Shown here: piece after piece, positions 1 through 9,062 of the stretch
How positions within the stretch are numbered: position 1 is the stretch's first letter
How the letters are laid out: every line of letters starts with the position of its first letter
Assembly: GCF_049639735.1 (NCBI RefSeq)
Contig: NZ_JBEVVA010000003.1
Coordinates: 1,240,001-1,304,000 of the forward strand
DNA from: Elusimicrobium simillimum
GTDB taxonomy: Bacteria; Elusimicrobiota; Elusimicrobia; Elusimicrobiales; Elusimicrobiaceae
Reading direction: 5' to 3'
Length of the DNA stretch: 64,000 nt
Program-made: the position numbers and the translations under genes
Notes under the pieces: generated by a model
Databases searched by the model: none
What the model was told of the DNA's origin: nothing
The model's input: only the letters and a program-made list of their open reading frames with translations

Positions 1-2373
1 AACAAATGCAAAAAGATCTAACATTTCAATTACTGGCGTTGGGCCATATTTAGCTTCATATGCATCTACTGGACTTTTTTTAGAAATACCTCCTTCTTTT
101 TTAAAAGCCCACCCCCAATCCCATACAACTTCCAAAACATCTCTTAGCGCTGTAGTAACAAATGACGACCGTTTATTAAACAAATTAACCGCACTTATAT
201 TTAGCTTTTCCCCAGCGCTTAACACACTGCTTTGGTTTAGCAAATCGCCAGTATTTATAAAAATATCTTTACCCGCAAGTATTTTGCCTTGGTGTAAAGC
301 ATACCAGCCGCTGGTATCATAAGTATCAATATATTCACGTTTCATACGGTGCCATTTGCCGTCTACTACCAAACTATCATCGATACCACGCCCATCTTTT
401 ACGTAACAAACTTCAGTCGCCGGGTCGCAGTTATCTATACTTACATTATTTATATTATCCGCTGATATATTTATGCTGCCTCTGCTTTCTATCAGGCCGC
501 CGATGTTGTTTAAATCGCCGCTGCGGGCGTTGCTTAGGCCCGCTATCAAAATACCGTTCATGCCGTAGATACTGCCTAGTGTGTTGGTTATGCCGCCGTC
601 TGTCTTTATGCTCAGCAAATTATTGCCAAATATTGAGCCGCCCTCGTTATTATTAATATCGCCACCCTCTATAAAAAGTGAATCATTTGCCAGCATAAGC
701 CCGCTGTTATTAAGTGTAACGGGTTTTAGTAAAAGGTTGCCAAACGCGCTTATTTCACCGTCAGCAAAATTATTAATTGTGCCGCCTGTCACGGTTAAAT
801 CACTGTTGGAAAGTATAAGAGCGTGGTTATCCAGCGTGCCAGCATTTATTACAACATTACCAAGTGAGGATATTTCCCCCTCATTAACAATATCGCCGCC
901 CTGCAAGGAAAGGGCTTCCCCGCCGTACATTTTGCCGCTGTTGTTTATACTGCCGCCAGCCAAACTCAAGCCGCCTGAAGATAAAATATTGCCGTTGTTG
1001 CTAATCACACCGCCGTTAATATCAACAGCCGCGCCCGCCAACTCGCCTGAATTTGTAAGAGTGTCGGCAGTTGCGTTAAGCGCGTTTTGCGCTTTTAACG
1101 CGCCTGACTGCACGTCTAAATTACCCGCCGTTATATTAATATCGCGCCCCGCTGCCGCTGTGCCTGTATGCGTTATAGCGGCGGAATTTAAGGTTATGTC
1201 ACGCCCGGCTTGCAGTGTGTCAACAGCTAGGGCGGCGGCGGATAAGTTGATGTCTGTCTTGGCGTAAAAAGCCCCGTTTACGCCGCCGCTTGCGTTAACG
1301 TTTACATTTTGCCCTGCGTAAATGTTTTGCGCGGAAATATTTTCAAGCGCGGTTAAATTAATGTCACCTGCGCCCTCAAGCCCGTCTAACTCCAAGCTCG
1401 CGCCGCTTATGGTTACGTTGCCCGCCGCACCGCTTGCGCTGCCAAGCACGTCACCTTTAGCCGCCACGTTAAACGCCGTGCCAGAACTTACGCCGCTAAA
1501 CTCTACCCCGCCTGCGGAGTTTATATTAATATCGCCAAGGTCAGACACCAGTTTGCTGTGTGTACGCACGCCAAACCCGTCTTCCGTTCCTACAATATTT
1601 ATCCTGCCCGCATACATACCGCCAAGGTTGCCGGCGTCTACGGCAAATTCTTTTGGGTCGGCGGAAGCGGTGGAAGAAATTTCTTTTGTAACATAATCAA
1701 ATTTATCATTACCCGCAAGCAGGTTTATTGAAGAAGCATAAACATCACCCGCCGTGTTAATATAGCGTGAAGCCAAGTACAGCGGCACTCCGTCGGCCTC
1801 CAAGCCCAAATTAGCGTGGTTTTGCGTGGCCAGCCCACTAATATCTATGCGGCCCATCTGACTCATATTAAACCCTGCCAAATTGCCTTTATTTAAAATA
1901 GAGTTGCCCGTAACCAAACTTACCATAGGCGTATTAATAAACCCGGCCCCGGCCACGCTTATGCCGTTGGGGTTAGCTATAATAAGCTCCGCCGGGGCCC
2001 CCAGAACCTCGGTATAACCGTTAAGGTTGGTTTTGTTCGCACCCGTGACTTCATTCAAAATTATCTGCGCTTCTTTACCCGCTTTTACCAGGTTGGGGTT
2101 GCCCAGCACGTCGCCGCCTATTTTAGACGCCGCGTCCGCCTTAGAGTTATTTAAAATAAGGTTACGCTGGTCAACGTTATACTCTTTAAATTTATTATGG
2201 GACAACCCTTTACTATTAGGCGCGGCAATATTAATGACAGGTGTGTCATTAGCCGAGCTTTTGTTAAAAGACATCACCGTACTGCCGTCCGGCAACACAA
2301 GCTGCGCGCACAGCGGCCCCGCGTTTAAAAGTAAAGATAAAATTACTGCCAATATTTTTTTAGTTATGTTCAT
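1..2373 (-). CDS. TpsA-type filamentous hemagglutinin-like exoprotein (C-terminus beyond window)
   Basis: Reading leftward from the ATG at 2373 (preceded by AGAGAGAAAAT) gives 791 open codons running off the window edge. The N-terminus is a signal peptide ending near LLNAGPLCAQ. A TPS secretion domain follows, with the family motifs NPNL (about residue 85) and NPNGI (about residue 125). Degenerate hemagglutinin repeats rich in 'GDININ', 'NNSG' and 'AGGxINN' patterns come next, typical of a right-handed beta helix. Proteins of this family are secreted through a partner TpsB pore and act as adhesins or as carriers of C-terminal toxin domains. The gene lies 11 bp downstream of the TpsB gene, so the two are co-transcribed. 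The C-terminal part, which would show any toxin domain, is outside the window. Confidence 0.9.
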   Translation of the reverse strand, partial: MNITKKILAVILSLLLNAGPLCAQLVLPDGSTVMSFNKSSANDTPVINIAAPNSKGLSHNKFKEYNVDQRNLILNNSKADAASKIGGDVLGNPNLVKAGKEAQIILNEVTGANKTNLNGYTEVLGAPAELIIANPNGISVAGAGFINTPMVSLVTGNSILNKGNLAGFNMSQMGRIDISGLATQNHANLGLEADGVPLYLASRYINTAGDVYASSINLLAGNDKFDYVTKEISSTASADPKEFAVDAGNLGGMYAGRINIVGTEDGFGVRTHSKLVSDLGDININSAGGVEFSGVSSGTAFNVAAKGDVLGSASGAAGNVTISGASLELDGLEGAGDINLTALENISAQNIYAGQNVNVNASGGVNGAFYAKTDINLSAAALAVDTLQAGRDITLNSAAITHTGTAAAGRDINITAGNLDVQSGALKAQNALNATADTLTNSGELAGAAVDINGGVISNNGNILSSGGLSLAGGSINNSGKMYGGEALSLQGGDIVNEGEISSLGNVVINAGTLDNHALILSNSDLTVTGGTINNFADGEISAFGNLLLKPVTLNNSGLMLANDSLFIEGGDINNNEGGSIFGNNLLSIKTDGGITNTLGSIYGMNGILIAGLSNARSGDLNNIGGLIESRGSINISADNINNVSIDNCDPATEVCYVKDGRGIDDSLVVDGKWHRMKREYIDTYDTSGWYALHQGKILAGKDIFINTGDLLNQSSVLSAGEKLNISAVNLFNKRSSFVTTALRDVLEVVWDWGWAFKKEGGISKKSPVDAYEAKYGPTPVIEMLDLFAFV

Positions 2374-2384
2374 ATTTTCTCTCT

Positions 2385-4112
2385 CTAAAACAATATATTA
2401 AGCGCGATGTTAAAATAAAAAACGTTGCCCTCACTCTCAATATGGCTGGGGCGGTGAACGGCGCGGGCGTATGTTACCCCGCCGTTAAGGTATTTGCCGT
2501 AATACGCCATTTTTGCGCCCGCGCCCGCCAAACTTGTGCTTGGGCCGTAGGTTTTGGGCTTTACGTAGCCGTAATCAGCGAATACGCTTAAAAAAATGTC
2601 ATCTATAAAATTGTTTAAATACTGGTTTTGGCCGTGGCCTGTAAGAGCACTGAGCGGCACGCGCACGTCCTGGCGTACAACTACGCCGTGCTCACCGTAG
2701 CCGTTGTTTTCCTTAAAGCCGCGCACGGAGGATTCGCCGCCTATTATCATTTGCTCTGACGAGTAAAGGTCGTCAAAACTGTACTGACTGTCAACACTGG
2801 CGGTGTAGTTAAATATGCCAAAACCTTTGGAGTAATTAGCGTATAAAGAAATATCGGTAAACTGCGCACGGGGCACGCCGTTTGATTTATCATCATCTTT
2901 TTTTACGCCAAAAATGTCCAGCCCTCTGTTAACCGATAACTTTGAGAAAAATGAGCCTATTCCCGAATAATAAGTCCCTGTCATATACAGACTGCCTATG
3001 GCAAGCGTACGGCTGGAGGTGCCAAGATAAACGCCCTCTATATAATTTTTGTTTTGCTTTACGCTAAGCTGCGCACCAAGCGCGGCCTTATAGTTCTGTC
3101 CTCGTAAAACTACACGTTCCACGCCAAAAGCGTTACTGGCCGACGTACCCTCTGACTCAAACGAAGTCACCGCGCCTTCCGTAGTAGTAAGATATTTTGA
3201 GTAACTGAAATTATTGTTAATACTCCAATAACCAAACGGTACGCTTACGCTGGCCGCTAACGCGCGGGAATAGCGTTTGCCGTCGTCATTCCAAACCGTT
3301 GAGTTGGCGTTAAGGTAAATATTTTCGTTAAGGCGCAGTAAATTGTCGCGCGACAGGCTGGCGCCCATGCGGTATTTACCCGTGGACTCACTGCCGCTGT
3401 TGTCATATGAAACGCCAAGCGTGTGACGGGGGCCGGTATTATCTTTTACCACTACTATGCTGCCGCCTTCTGTTTTGCCGGGGCGCATTTCCATAGTTGC
3501 GTTGTTGGAGCTGAGTTTATTAATTTGCTCAAGGCCTTGTTCAATATCACGCAACTGAAGAGGGCGGCCTGTGGTGAAAGGGAAAGCGGTAGCTTCCTCT
3601 AACTTCGCGCCGAAACCGCTGCGCGGATTGCCCGCCGGGTTAAGCAAAACTATATCCTCCAGCGTACCCTCAGCCGCTACAATTACCAATTTTTTAGCGG
3701 CGATTGACGTAAAATCAAAATACACCCTCGCGCCGATGTAGCCCTTGGCGGTGTAGGCGTTTTGTATATTAATTTGTGTGTTTTGTAAAACGGTTTTGGT
3801 AATGCAGGACGCCGGGTCCGGCAAAAAGCTTTCCACTTTTTTTATGTTTAATTTAGTTACGCCTGTTAGGGCTACCTCGCTAATGTCCAGGCAGGCGCCG
3901 CCGTCTTCCTCATTTAAAGCCGCTTGTTCAGGCTGAATATTTTGCGTGGCGTTTAAAGAGCGTTCGCTGCGCTGCATTTCGCGCTCTCTAAACATATCAG
4001 CGCTGTCTTGCTCTAAGCGGCGCTGTAAACGGGAACCCAAATCCGACGGCGGCGCAGCCATAACCATGGCCGCGCAAAATATAAAAGTTAAAAGTGTTAA
4101 TAATCTTTTCAT
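2385..4112 (-). CDS. TpsB-type outer-membrane transporter (ShlB/FhaC/HecB family)
   Basis: A 575-residue Omp85-superfamily protein. A Sec signal peptide (MKRLLTLLTFIFCAAMVMAA) is followed by a charged linker, POTRA-type domains at about residues 75-225 and a C-terminal 16-strand barrel. Inside the barrel the loop-6 motif VRGF appears in the context GGESSVRGFKENN. The last residue is Phe (ALNILF), as expected for a BAM substrate. Its role is to export the adjacent TpsA protein across the outer membrane. It sits between the autotransporter gene (4 bp upstream if the autotransporter frame is restored) and TpsA (11 bp downstream), so all three are probably one leftward operon. Confidence 0.92.
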   Translation of the reverse strand: MKRLLTLLTFIFCAAMVMAAPPSDLGSRLQRRLEQDSADMFREREMQRSERSLNATQNIQPEQAALNEEDGGACLDISEVALTGVTKLNIKKVESFLPDPASCITKTVLQNTQINIQNAYTAKGYIGARVYFDFTSIAAKKLVIVAAEGTLEDIVLLNPAGNPRSGFGAKLEEATAFPFTTGRPLQLRDIEQGLEQINKLSSNNATMEMRPGKTEGGSIVVVKDNTGPRHTLGVSYDNSGSESTGKYRMGASLSRDNLLRLNENIYLNANSTVWNDDGKRYSRALAASVSVPFGYWSINNNFSYSKYLTTTEGAVTSFESEGTSASNAFGVERVVLRGQNYKAALGAQLSVKQNKNYIEGVYLGTSSRTLAIGSLYMTGTYYSGIGSFFSKLSVNRGLDIFGVKKDDDKSNGVPRAQFTDISLYANYSKGFGIFNYTASVDSQYSFDDLYSSEQMIIGGESSVRGFKENNGYGEHGVVVRQDVRVPLSALTGHGQNQYLNNFIDDIFLSVFADYGYVKPKTYGPSTSLAGAGAKMAYYGKYLNGGVTYARAVHRPSHIESEGNVFYFNIALNILF

Positions 4113-4169
4113 GTAATTACCAATAAGAACGTACGCCTATATTAAAAAATAAGTTTTTGTATACGCTGT

Positions 4170-7100
4170 TTATGTCCGCCCCGCGCCCGCGTATAAATGC
4201 GCGTAGTCATTAAACTTTTTAACACCGCCCACTTTAACGCCGTAAGACAACTTTTCCTCGGCGGGTTTTACCGTAAAATCTTGTGAATATATGCTTAACT
4301 TCATGTCCGGGTTATTTATGTTTTGGGAAATATTAAAATCCGCGTAATAAGAGTAAGTGCGGGCATTTTTTTGCACACCCGCGCCCGCGCGGGCGGCGGC
4401 ATAAAAAATATTGTCACCGTTAAATTTGATATTCGCGCTGTTTGCCCCCTCCTCTTCAAAGGAGTTTCTGGATTCAAACGTACCTGTTACGGCGGCAAAC
4501 GGGCGCAGCTCAAAGCCGTTTAGTTCTAATATTTTTACAGAGGCCCGCGTGTCTAAATTTATGTTAAATGACCTTGCCCTCGCGCGGGCCGTTCTGCCCA
4601 AAAAGTTTATATTACGTTTAACCATGCTTGTTCTGTAACCTGTGGAAAGCATTGTCTTTATATCCGCCGCGCCAAGAGCGGCAAGCGCGTAAACGCCAAG
4701 CTGGTATTCGTCGCCGTCTAAATTTTCTGTCTTGTTATGTTTAAGGTCATGGCGGGTGTAAGAGGCGGCAAGACCCGCTTTAAAATTATCGGCGTAATAT
4801 TTGTCTAACCCCAGGGCAAAACCGCCTGAAAAATTGTAAAGTTCTTCAGAATAATCATTTGCTTTAGTATCACGGTAAGTGCCAGTGGCCTGCGCCCATA
4901 TGCCGCGGGAGGTTTGCTCACTATCTTTTACCCCCTCAAAACGCTGATAGACGTTTTCCTTTAGCATGTTAAAAGAGTTTATACCCGGGATATTGGCGTA
5001 GATAAAGCCGCCAAGCCGGGTGAGGGCCGCGCTACGCGCGGCTGACGGCAGCGCGTCTAACGTGTTTAAAACCAAATCAAAGTCCGCATTCGGCACTGCT
5101 GACCCGCTATCTATTGCGTGCGCAAGCGCACGCTGGTTACGCTTAAGCCCGCTTACAGAACTGTAGTCAGACAGCATTCTTGAAAGCAGCACATGCACGC
5201 TGCCGGGCATGCTGTAGTCAAGCGCGGCGTTAACCCTGGCGCCGCCGGCTACCGTTACACCGTCAAACACGCCGGTAAGAGCGCCCTCATATGATATAAG
5301 CTCCAGCCGCTCCCCGGTAAGAAAGGTATCCGCGGTTATAATTTCTAAGGTTGAGCCCGCGGCTAAATTTAAATTGCCCTGCGTAGTGCTGCCGTCGTCT
5401 TTAATTAAAACTTTACCTTGCGCCCCCTGTGCCGCCTCCAGCACAATAGTACTACCGCTTGCGGCGTTTATGGAGCCCGTGTAGTTAATGTCAGACGTTA
5501 AATCAAAATATAATTTGCCGCTGTTGTTTACCGTACCGCCGCTGTCCCCGGCCAGCATAAGCGCGGCGCCGCCGCCCACATTAATATTGCCGTTTAAGTT
5601 TGCGCCCAGCGCGTTGCCCGCCAAAATATTAAAAACATCAAAATTATTTGTCCCCGTAAACTCCACAAGGCCAACGCCTGTTTTATTAATAACAGTGCCC
5701 GCAGCACCCGTAATATCACCGCTGTAAACGCCATCAAAATCCTGAGCGAAGGTTAACGCGCCGCCGCTTAAAATTGCGTCGCCTACAATAGAACTCGTAT
5801 TCCCCTCCAGCGTGCCCGCGCGTACATCTACGCCGTTTTCATATAAATTTGTTTCTGTTAAAACCAGCGTGCCCTGGCCCGTCTTTATCACCGCCCCCTC
5901 ACCCGCCACTATGCCGTTAACGGTTAGAGTATCGCCTGAGTTAATATCAAAAGCGCCGTTATCACGTACGTAAACATTTAAATCCAGCGCCATTGAATTA
6001 AGCGGATTAAAAACACCATCATCCGTCACCGCCAACAGGCCGCCGCCAAGAGAATTTTGTGAAGAAACACTAAGCGTGCCCTCCGCCACTTGCGTGCCGC
6101 CGCTGTGCGTGTTAACACCGCCCAAAATAAGCGTGCCAAGCCCCTTTTTAACAAAAGATGTTCCGCTTATAACGCCGTTTATTGTATAGGTCAAATTATC
6201 AGCGACATTTATATAATTGGGCGCGTTACTCACCGTGCTTAAAATAAAATCTCTGGCGGAAGTTGCGCTGTTATCTTCCAGTGACAAAGCCCCGCTTTCT
6301 AAAAAAATATTTGAGCCTGCCGCGCCAAGCGCGGCGTCTGAGTTTATAATAATACCCGCCGCGTCGCGTATATATGTGCCGCCCGAGTAAGTGTTAACAC
6401 CCGTAAGTTTAAGACTGTCCAGCCCCTCTTTAACAAGCGCCCCGCCGCCGGAAATTATGTTACCGTATTCCCCCGCGCCATTACGCTGGTCAAATATAAC
6501 AGCGGTATTAAGAGATGTAATGATGTCTTTATTTATACTGACGGACGTGCCCTTTATAGCGCCCTCAAGCAAATTAAAATTGCCTGTAAAATACTGCTGC
6601 CCCGCCAAGGTAAGCGTACCCGCGCCCTTTTTATCCACATTGCCGCCGCCGTATATAGCGGCTAAAAAAGTACCGTCAGATTCCTGCATAAAGGTGACGT
6701 TGGCATTGTTGATTATGTTTTTGGTAAAAGATTCACTGTCGCCCTGCAGAGTGCCGGCGTTTACGGTAACTGTGCCAGCGTTTTCAAAGCGGCCGGTAAC
6801 GTGCAATATACCCGCTCCGTCTTTAATAAAATCGCCGTCGCCGCCTATTACGCCGCCCAAAGTAAGAGTGCCGCTTTCAACAGTAAAGGTACCGCCGTCT
6901 GTGTTGACATCATTAGACAGGCTGTGCTCACCGTCGGCCTTAAACTCTGCGCCGCTTTCCACATTTAAAATAAATGCACCGCCAAGAGCGGCGGCGCCGT
7001 CTAAATACAAAGTACCGCCGTTTATATTAACTTCTGTATCAAAGCTATTACTGCCGTTAAGCTCAAGCTGCCCGCTTAAGTTTTTATCAAGCGTTGCCCC

Positions 7101-7250
7101 GCTTAACGGGCCGGCGCTACCCGCGCCGTCACAAACAAAATTGCCGGGCGTTTGCTCTACGCAAACCCCGTATACAAATGTACTGCACAGTATTAACGCT
7201 GAAATTATAAACCCTTGCGCGCTATATTTAAAGTTATGACGGTAACTCAT
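4170..7250 (-). CDS. Autotransporter with PATR repeats and beta-barrel domain; last strand displaced by a frameshift
   Basis: A 1026-residue type Va autotransporter. An extended signal sequence (to about residue 29) is followed by a beta-helical passenger with passenger-associated repeats such as GVNTYSGGTYI and GVNTHSGGTQV (residues about 100-560), then a barrel domain (about 760 to end). The visible frame stops at 4170 after AGAGRT and lacks the usual aromatic C-terminus. Restoring one G in the G4 run (C4 on the plus strand, 4179-4182) continues the protein through 22 more codons to 4117. These contain NSVYKNLFFNIGVRSYW, a textbook final barrel strand, and end 4 bp before the TpsB start. 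The true gene is therefore probably 4117-7250, with either a sequencing error or a real phase-type frameshift. Confidence 0.88.
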   Translation of the reverse strand: MSYRHNFKYSAQGFIISALILCSTFVYGVCVEQTPGNFVCDGAGSAGPLSGATLDKNLSGQLELNGSNSFDTEVNINGGTLYLDGAAALGGAFILNVESGAEFKADGEHSLSNDVNTDGGTFTVESGTLTLGGVIGGDGDFIKDGAGILHVTGRFENAGTVTVNAGTLQGDSESFTKNIINNANVTFMQESDGTFLAAIYGGGNVDKKGAGTLTLAGQQYFTGNFNLLEGAIKGTSVSINKDIITSLNTAVIFDQRNGAGEYGNIISGGGALVKEGLDSLKLTGVNTYSGGTYIRDAAGIIINSDAALGAAGSNIFLESGALSLEDNSATSARDFILSTVSNAPNYINVADNLTYTINGVISGTSFVKKGLGTLILGGVNTHSGGTQVAEGTLSVSSQNSLGGGLLAVTDDGVFNPLNSMALDLNVYVRDNGAFDINSGDTLTVNGIVAGEGAVIKTGQGTLVLTETNLYENGVDVRAGTLEGNTSSIVGDAILSGGALTFAQDFDGVYSGDITGAAGTVINKTGVGLVEFTGTNNFDVFNILAGNALGANLNGNINVGGGAALMLAGDSGGTVNNSGKLYFDLTSDINYTGSINAASGSTIVLEAAQGAQGKVLIKDDGSTTQGNLNLAAGSTLEIITADTFLTGERLELISYEGALTGVFDGVTVAGGARVNAALDYSMPGSVHVLLSRMLSDYSSVSGLKRNQRALAHAIDSGSAVPNADFDLVLNTLDALPSAARSAALTRLGGFIYANIPGINSFNMLKENVYQRFEGVKDSEQTSRGIWAQATGTYRDTKANDYSEELYNFSGGFALGLDKYYADNFKAGLAASYTRHDLKHNKTENLDGDEYQLGVYALAALGAADIKTMLSTGYRTSMVKRNINFLGRTARARARSFNINLDTRASVKILELNGFELRPFAAVTGTFESRNSFEEEGANSANIKFNGDNIFYAAARAGAGVQKNARTYSYYADFNISQNINNPDMKLSIYSQDFTVKPAEEKLSYGVKVGGVKKFNDYAHLYAGAGRT

Positions 7251-7301
7251 ATTTTTTATAATTAAATAAAATTAAAATGCACTAATTATATTACAATATC
7301 T

Positions 7302-7493
7302 TTAAAAATATTTTTTATTTTTTAAATATTTTGCCGCGGTTTTAATAAAAAATTCCCCCACGTTACAGTCACATATTTCAAGTTGTCTTAACATATCACG
7401 CGTAGAAGTTACACGGGAAACCCTTTTATGCCACACCTTATAACAGACGCCTTCCGTAACGGGCGGCGGTAAATATTTTTTGCTTTTCAACAC
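7302..7493 (-). CDS. Small protein of unknown function (63 aa)
   Basis: A GTG-started ORF with a good ribosome-binding site (GGAG five bases upstream), at the head of the leftward surface-protein operon and 51 bp before the autotransporter. The middle (TRDMLRQLEICDCNVGEFF) faintly resembles the last helices of an XRE-type DNA-binding domain, but the domain would be incomplete. The function is unknown. It could instead be a leader peptide of the operon. Confidence 0.4.
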   Translation of the reverse strand: MLKSKKYLPPPVTEGVCYKVWHKRVSRVTSTRDMLRQLEICDCNVGEFFIKTAAKYLKNKKYF

Positions 7494-7531
7494 CCAAACT
7501 CCTGTTCACCTTATATAAACCCTAAGATTTG

Positions 7532-7740
7532 CTATAATAAAACCGTATAGCGATTATCGTGGTGGATGGCACTATACGGTTTGGGGGGTAAGGAATGGCA
7601 GGCAAAAATTTTTGCCCGCTTACAAACCTCCTGCTACTTTTACATCAGTGCGGCAGAGAAACAGCTTATTGGATGAGATAGCGCTGCTTCATTGCACTAA
7701 TATGATATAAGTGTAACACAAGCATAACACTTTGTCAATA
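7532..7740 (-). promoter_or_regulatory. Operon promoter with operator-like inverted repeat and structured leader
   Basis: On the minus strand TTGACA (7733-7738) and TACACT (7710-7715) are separated by 17 bp. The spacer ends form the inverted repeat AAGTGT/ACACTT (7709-7714 and 7727-7732), a plausible site for the divergent XRE/S24 regulator. The predicted leader contains the palindrome GGCAAAAATTTTTGCC (7601-7616) and an 11-bp stem AAACCGTATAG/CTATACGGTTT (7540-7550 with 7572-7582). That stem is followed on the minus strand by TTATT, so it could act as an attenuator. The plus strand also carries TATAAT at 7532-7537. Confidence 0.45.
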
Positions 7741-7774
7741 TGTGATTTCTGCCGCCTAAACGGTGGGTAATAAA

Positions 7775-8407
7775 ATGAATATAGGTAAAAAAATTCTTAA
7801 AGCCAGAAAGGAACTTAACCTTACGCAACAGCAACTGGCCGATATTATAGGCCAAGACAGGGCCGCCATAGCGCGTTGGGAGATAGGCAGGTTTAACCCC
7901 TCTACAAAAAATTTAGAGGAACTGGCCAAAGCCCTTGGTAAAGATTACAAATATTTTTACGAAGATTTTGACGACGTGTTTCCGCTAAACAGGTTTAAAA
8001 ACTTAAATGAGATTCGTGACTCCGGCAGCCCGTACCCGCCCGCGTTGCAGGAATATCCGCAAACAGCGCTGCTTAAAAAAGGCGAAGTAATATTTTTAGA
8101 TACCGAAAACGTGCCGCTGCCGCACAATGTAAACGCACCGCATAAATTCAGCGTAGAAATAAGAGACAACTCTGTACTGCCTGATTTTGAGGCGTCTGAC
8201 ATTTTGGAAATACAGGCCGTAAGCAAAGTAGAAAAAGCTTACGAAAACAGATATTTTCTGGTGCAGATGGAGGGCGAGCTTTACATATACAGGTGCGCCC
8301 CATACTACGGTAAAATGAAAATGGAAATAGCCAACTTTGAAAAAAGCGTACCGCTTAAAGATGTGGTTGTTCTTGGCAGAGTGGTATCGGTAAGAAGAAA
8401 AGTTTAA
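7775..8407 (+). CDS. XRE-family regulator with LexA/CI-like S24 C-terminal domain
   Basis: The N-terminal HTH (residues about 5-60; LTQQQLADIIGQDRAAIARWE) is followed by a linker and an S24-type fold (about 125-210). The catalytic-serine region reads RDNSVLPDFEASDIL in place of GDSMEP. The position of the catalytic lysine reads LYIYRC, so lysine is not evident and self-cleavage is doubtful. I chose the ATG at 7775 over the GTG at 7763 because GGTGGG lies six bases before it. It is divergent from the surface-protein operon, and an inverted repeat lies in that promoter. It probably represses or activates the autotransporter/TPS genes (inference). Confidence 0.8.
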   Translation: MNIGKKILKARKELNLTQQQLADIIGQDRAAIARWEIGRFNPSTKNLEELAKALGKDYKYFYEDFDDVFPLNRFKNLNEIRDSGSPYPPALQEYPQTALLKKGEVIFLDTENVPLPHNVNAPHKFSVEIRDNSVLPDFEASDILEIQAVSKVEKAYENRYFLVQMEGELYIYRCAPYYGKMKMEIANFEKSVPLKDVVVLGRVVSVRRKV

Positions 8408-8420
8408 AATAAGTATAAAA

Positions 8421-8448
8421 AATCCCGCTCAATTGAGCGGGATTTTTT
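8421..8448. terminator. Bidirectional Rho-independent terminator
   Basis: The stem AATCCCGCTC/GAGCGGGATT with an AATT loop is flanked by A and T runs. It lies between the convergent genes ending at 8407 (+) and 8447 (-). Confidence 0.85.
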
Positions 8449-9055
8449 ATTTTATAACATCCATATTTTTTAGTTCTTTTTCCGCCGCCTCGGCCGTGGT
8501 AAACAGAACTGTTTTAAAACCCAGTTTTTTGGCGGTTTCTATATTATCGGCGCGGTCATCTAAAAATACGGATTCTTCGGGTTTAATATTATATTTTTCT
8601 ATAAGTATTTTATAAATCTTTTCATCAGGCTTTATTTCACCTACGTCCGATGATACCACCAACCCTTTAAAGTGGTTGGCAAAGGGGTATTGGGCCGCGC
8701 AAACGTCAAATTTTTCTCTGGCAAAGTTGGACAGGCCGTATATTTGATAGCCCGCCGCTTCAAGCGCCGTCATCATATCATACGTCCCCGCTACTTCGCC
8801 GGTGATAGAGTCTATCCACTCACGGTCATAGGCGCGCAGCGGCGTTTGGTACTGGGGGAATTTTTCAACAGCTTCGCCTATGCACTCGGCGAATGTTACG
8901 CCTTTGTCCATGTCAAGAATCATTTTTTCAAAATTTATTTCTTTAAAAAACGCGTCTATCTCTTCTTTATTTTTAAAGTATTTGAGAAATACAGCGTACG
9001 GGTCCCACGTTACAAACACATTGCCTACGTCAAAAACTATATTTTTTATTCTCAT
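8447..9055 (-). CDS. HAD-superfamily hydrolase, YihX/haloacid dehalogenase-like
   Basis: A 202-residue HAD phosphatase. Motif I is FDVGNVFVTWDP (nucleophile D at about residue 9; the usual second Asp is Asn, normal in YihX-like proteins). The motif III region is GEIKPDEKIY and motif IV is VFLDDRADNIETAKKLG. Its length fits the family, which includes sugar-phosphate phosphatases such as alpha-D-glucose-1-phosphate phosphatase. It lies 7 bp downstream of the dehydrogenase gene and is probably in the same operon. The substrate is not determined. Confidence 0.85.
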   Translation of the reverse strand: MRIKNIVFDVGNVFVTWDPYAVFLKYFKNKEEIDAFFKEINFEKMILDMDKGVTFAECIGEAVEKFPQYQTPLRAYDREWIDSITGEVAGTYDMMTALEAAGYQIYGLSNFAREKFDVCAAQYPFANHFKGLVVSSDVGEIKPDEKIYKILIEKYNIKPEESVFLDDRADNIETAKKLGFKTVLFTTAEAAEKELKNMDVIK

Positions 9056-9062
9056 GCTAACC

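Noticed and set aside
581..2401. Open plus-strand frames opposite the hemagglutinin gene
   Set aside because: They mirror the codon pattern of the real minus-strand gene, are Leu/Ser/Pro-rich, and have no ribosome sites or protein-like motifs.
6391..7239. Long plus-strand frame (282 codons) opposite the autotransporter
   Set aside because: It is an antisense shadow of the repeat-rich passenger; composition is Pro/Leu/Ser-rich and the minus strand has signal peptide, repeats and barrel.
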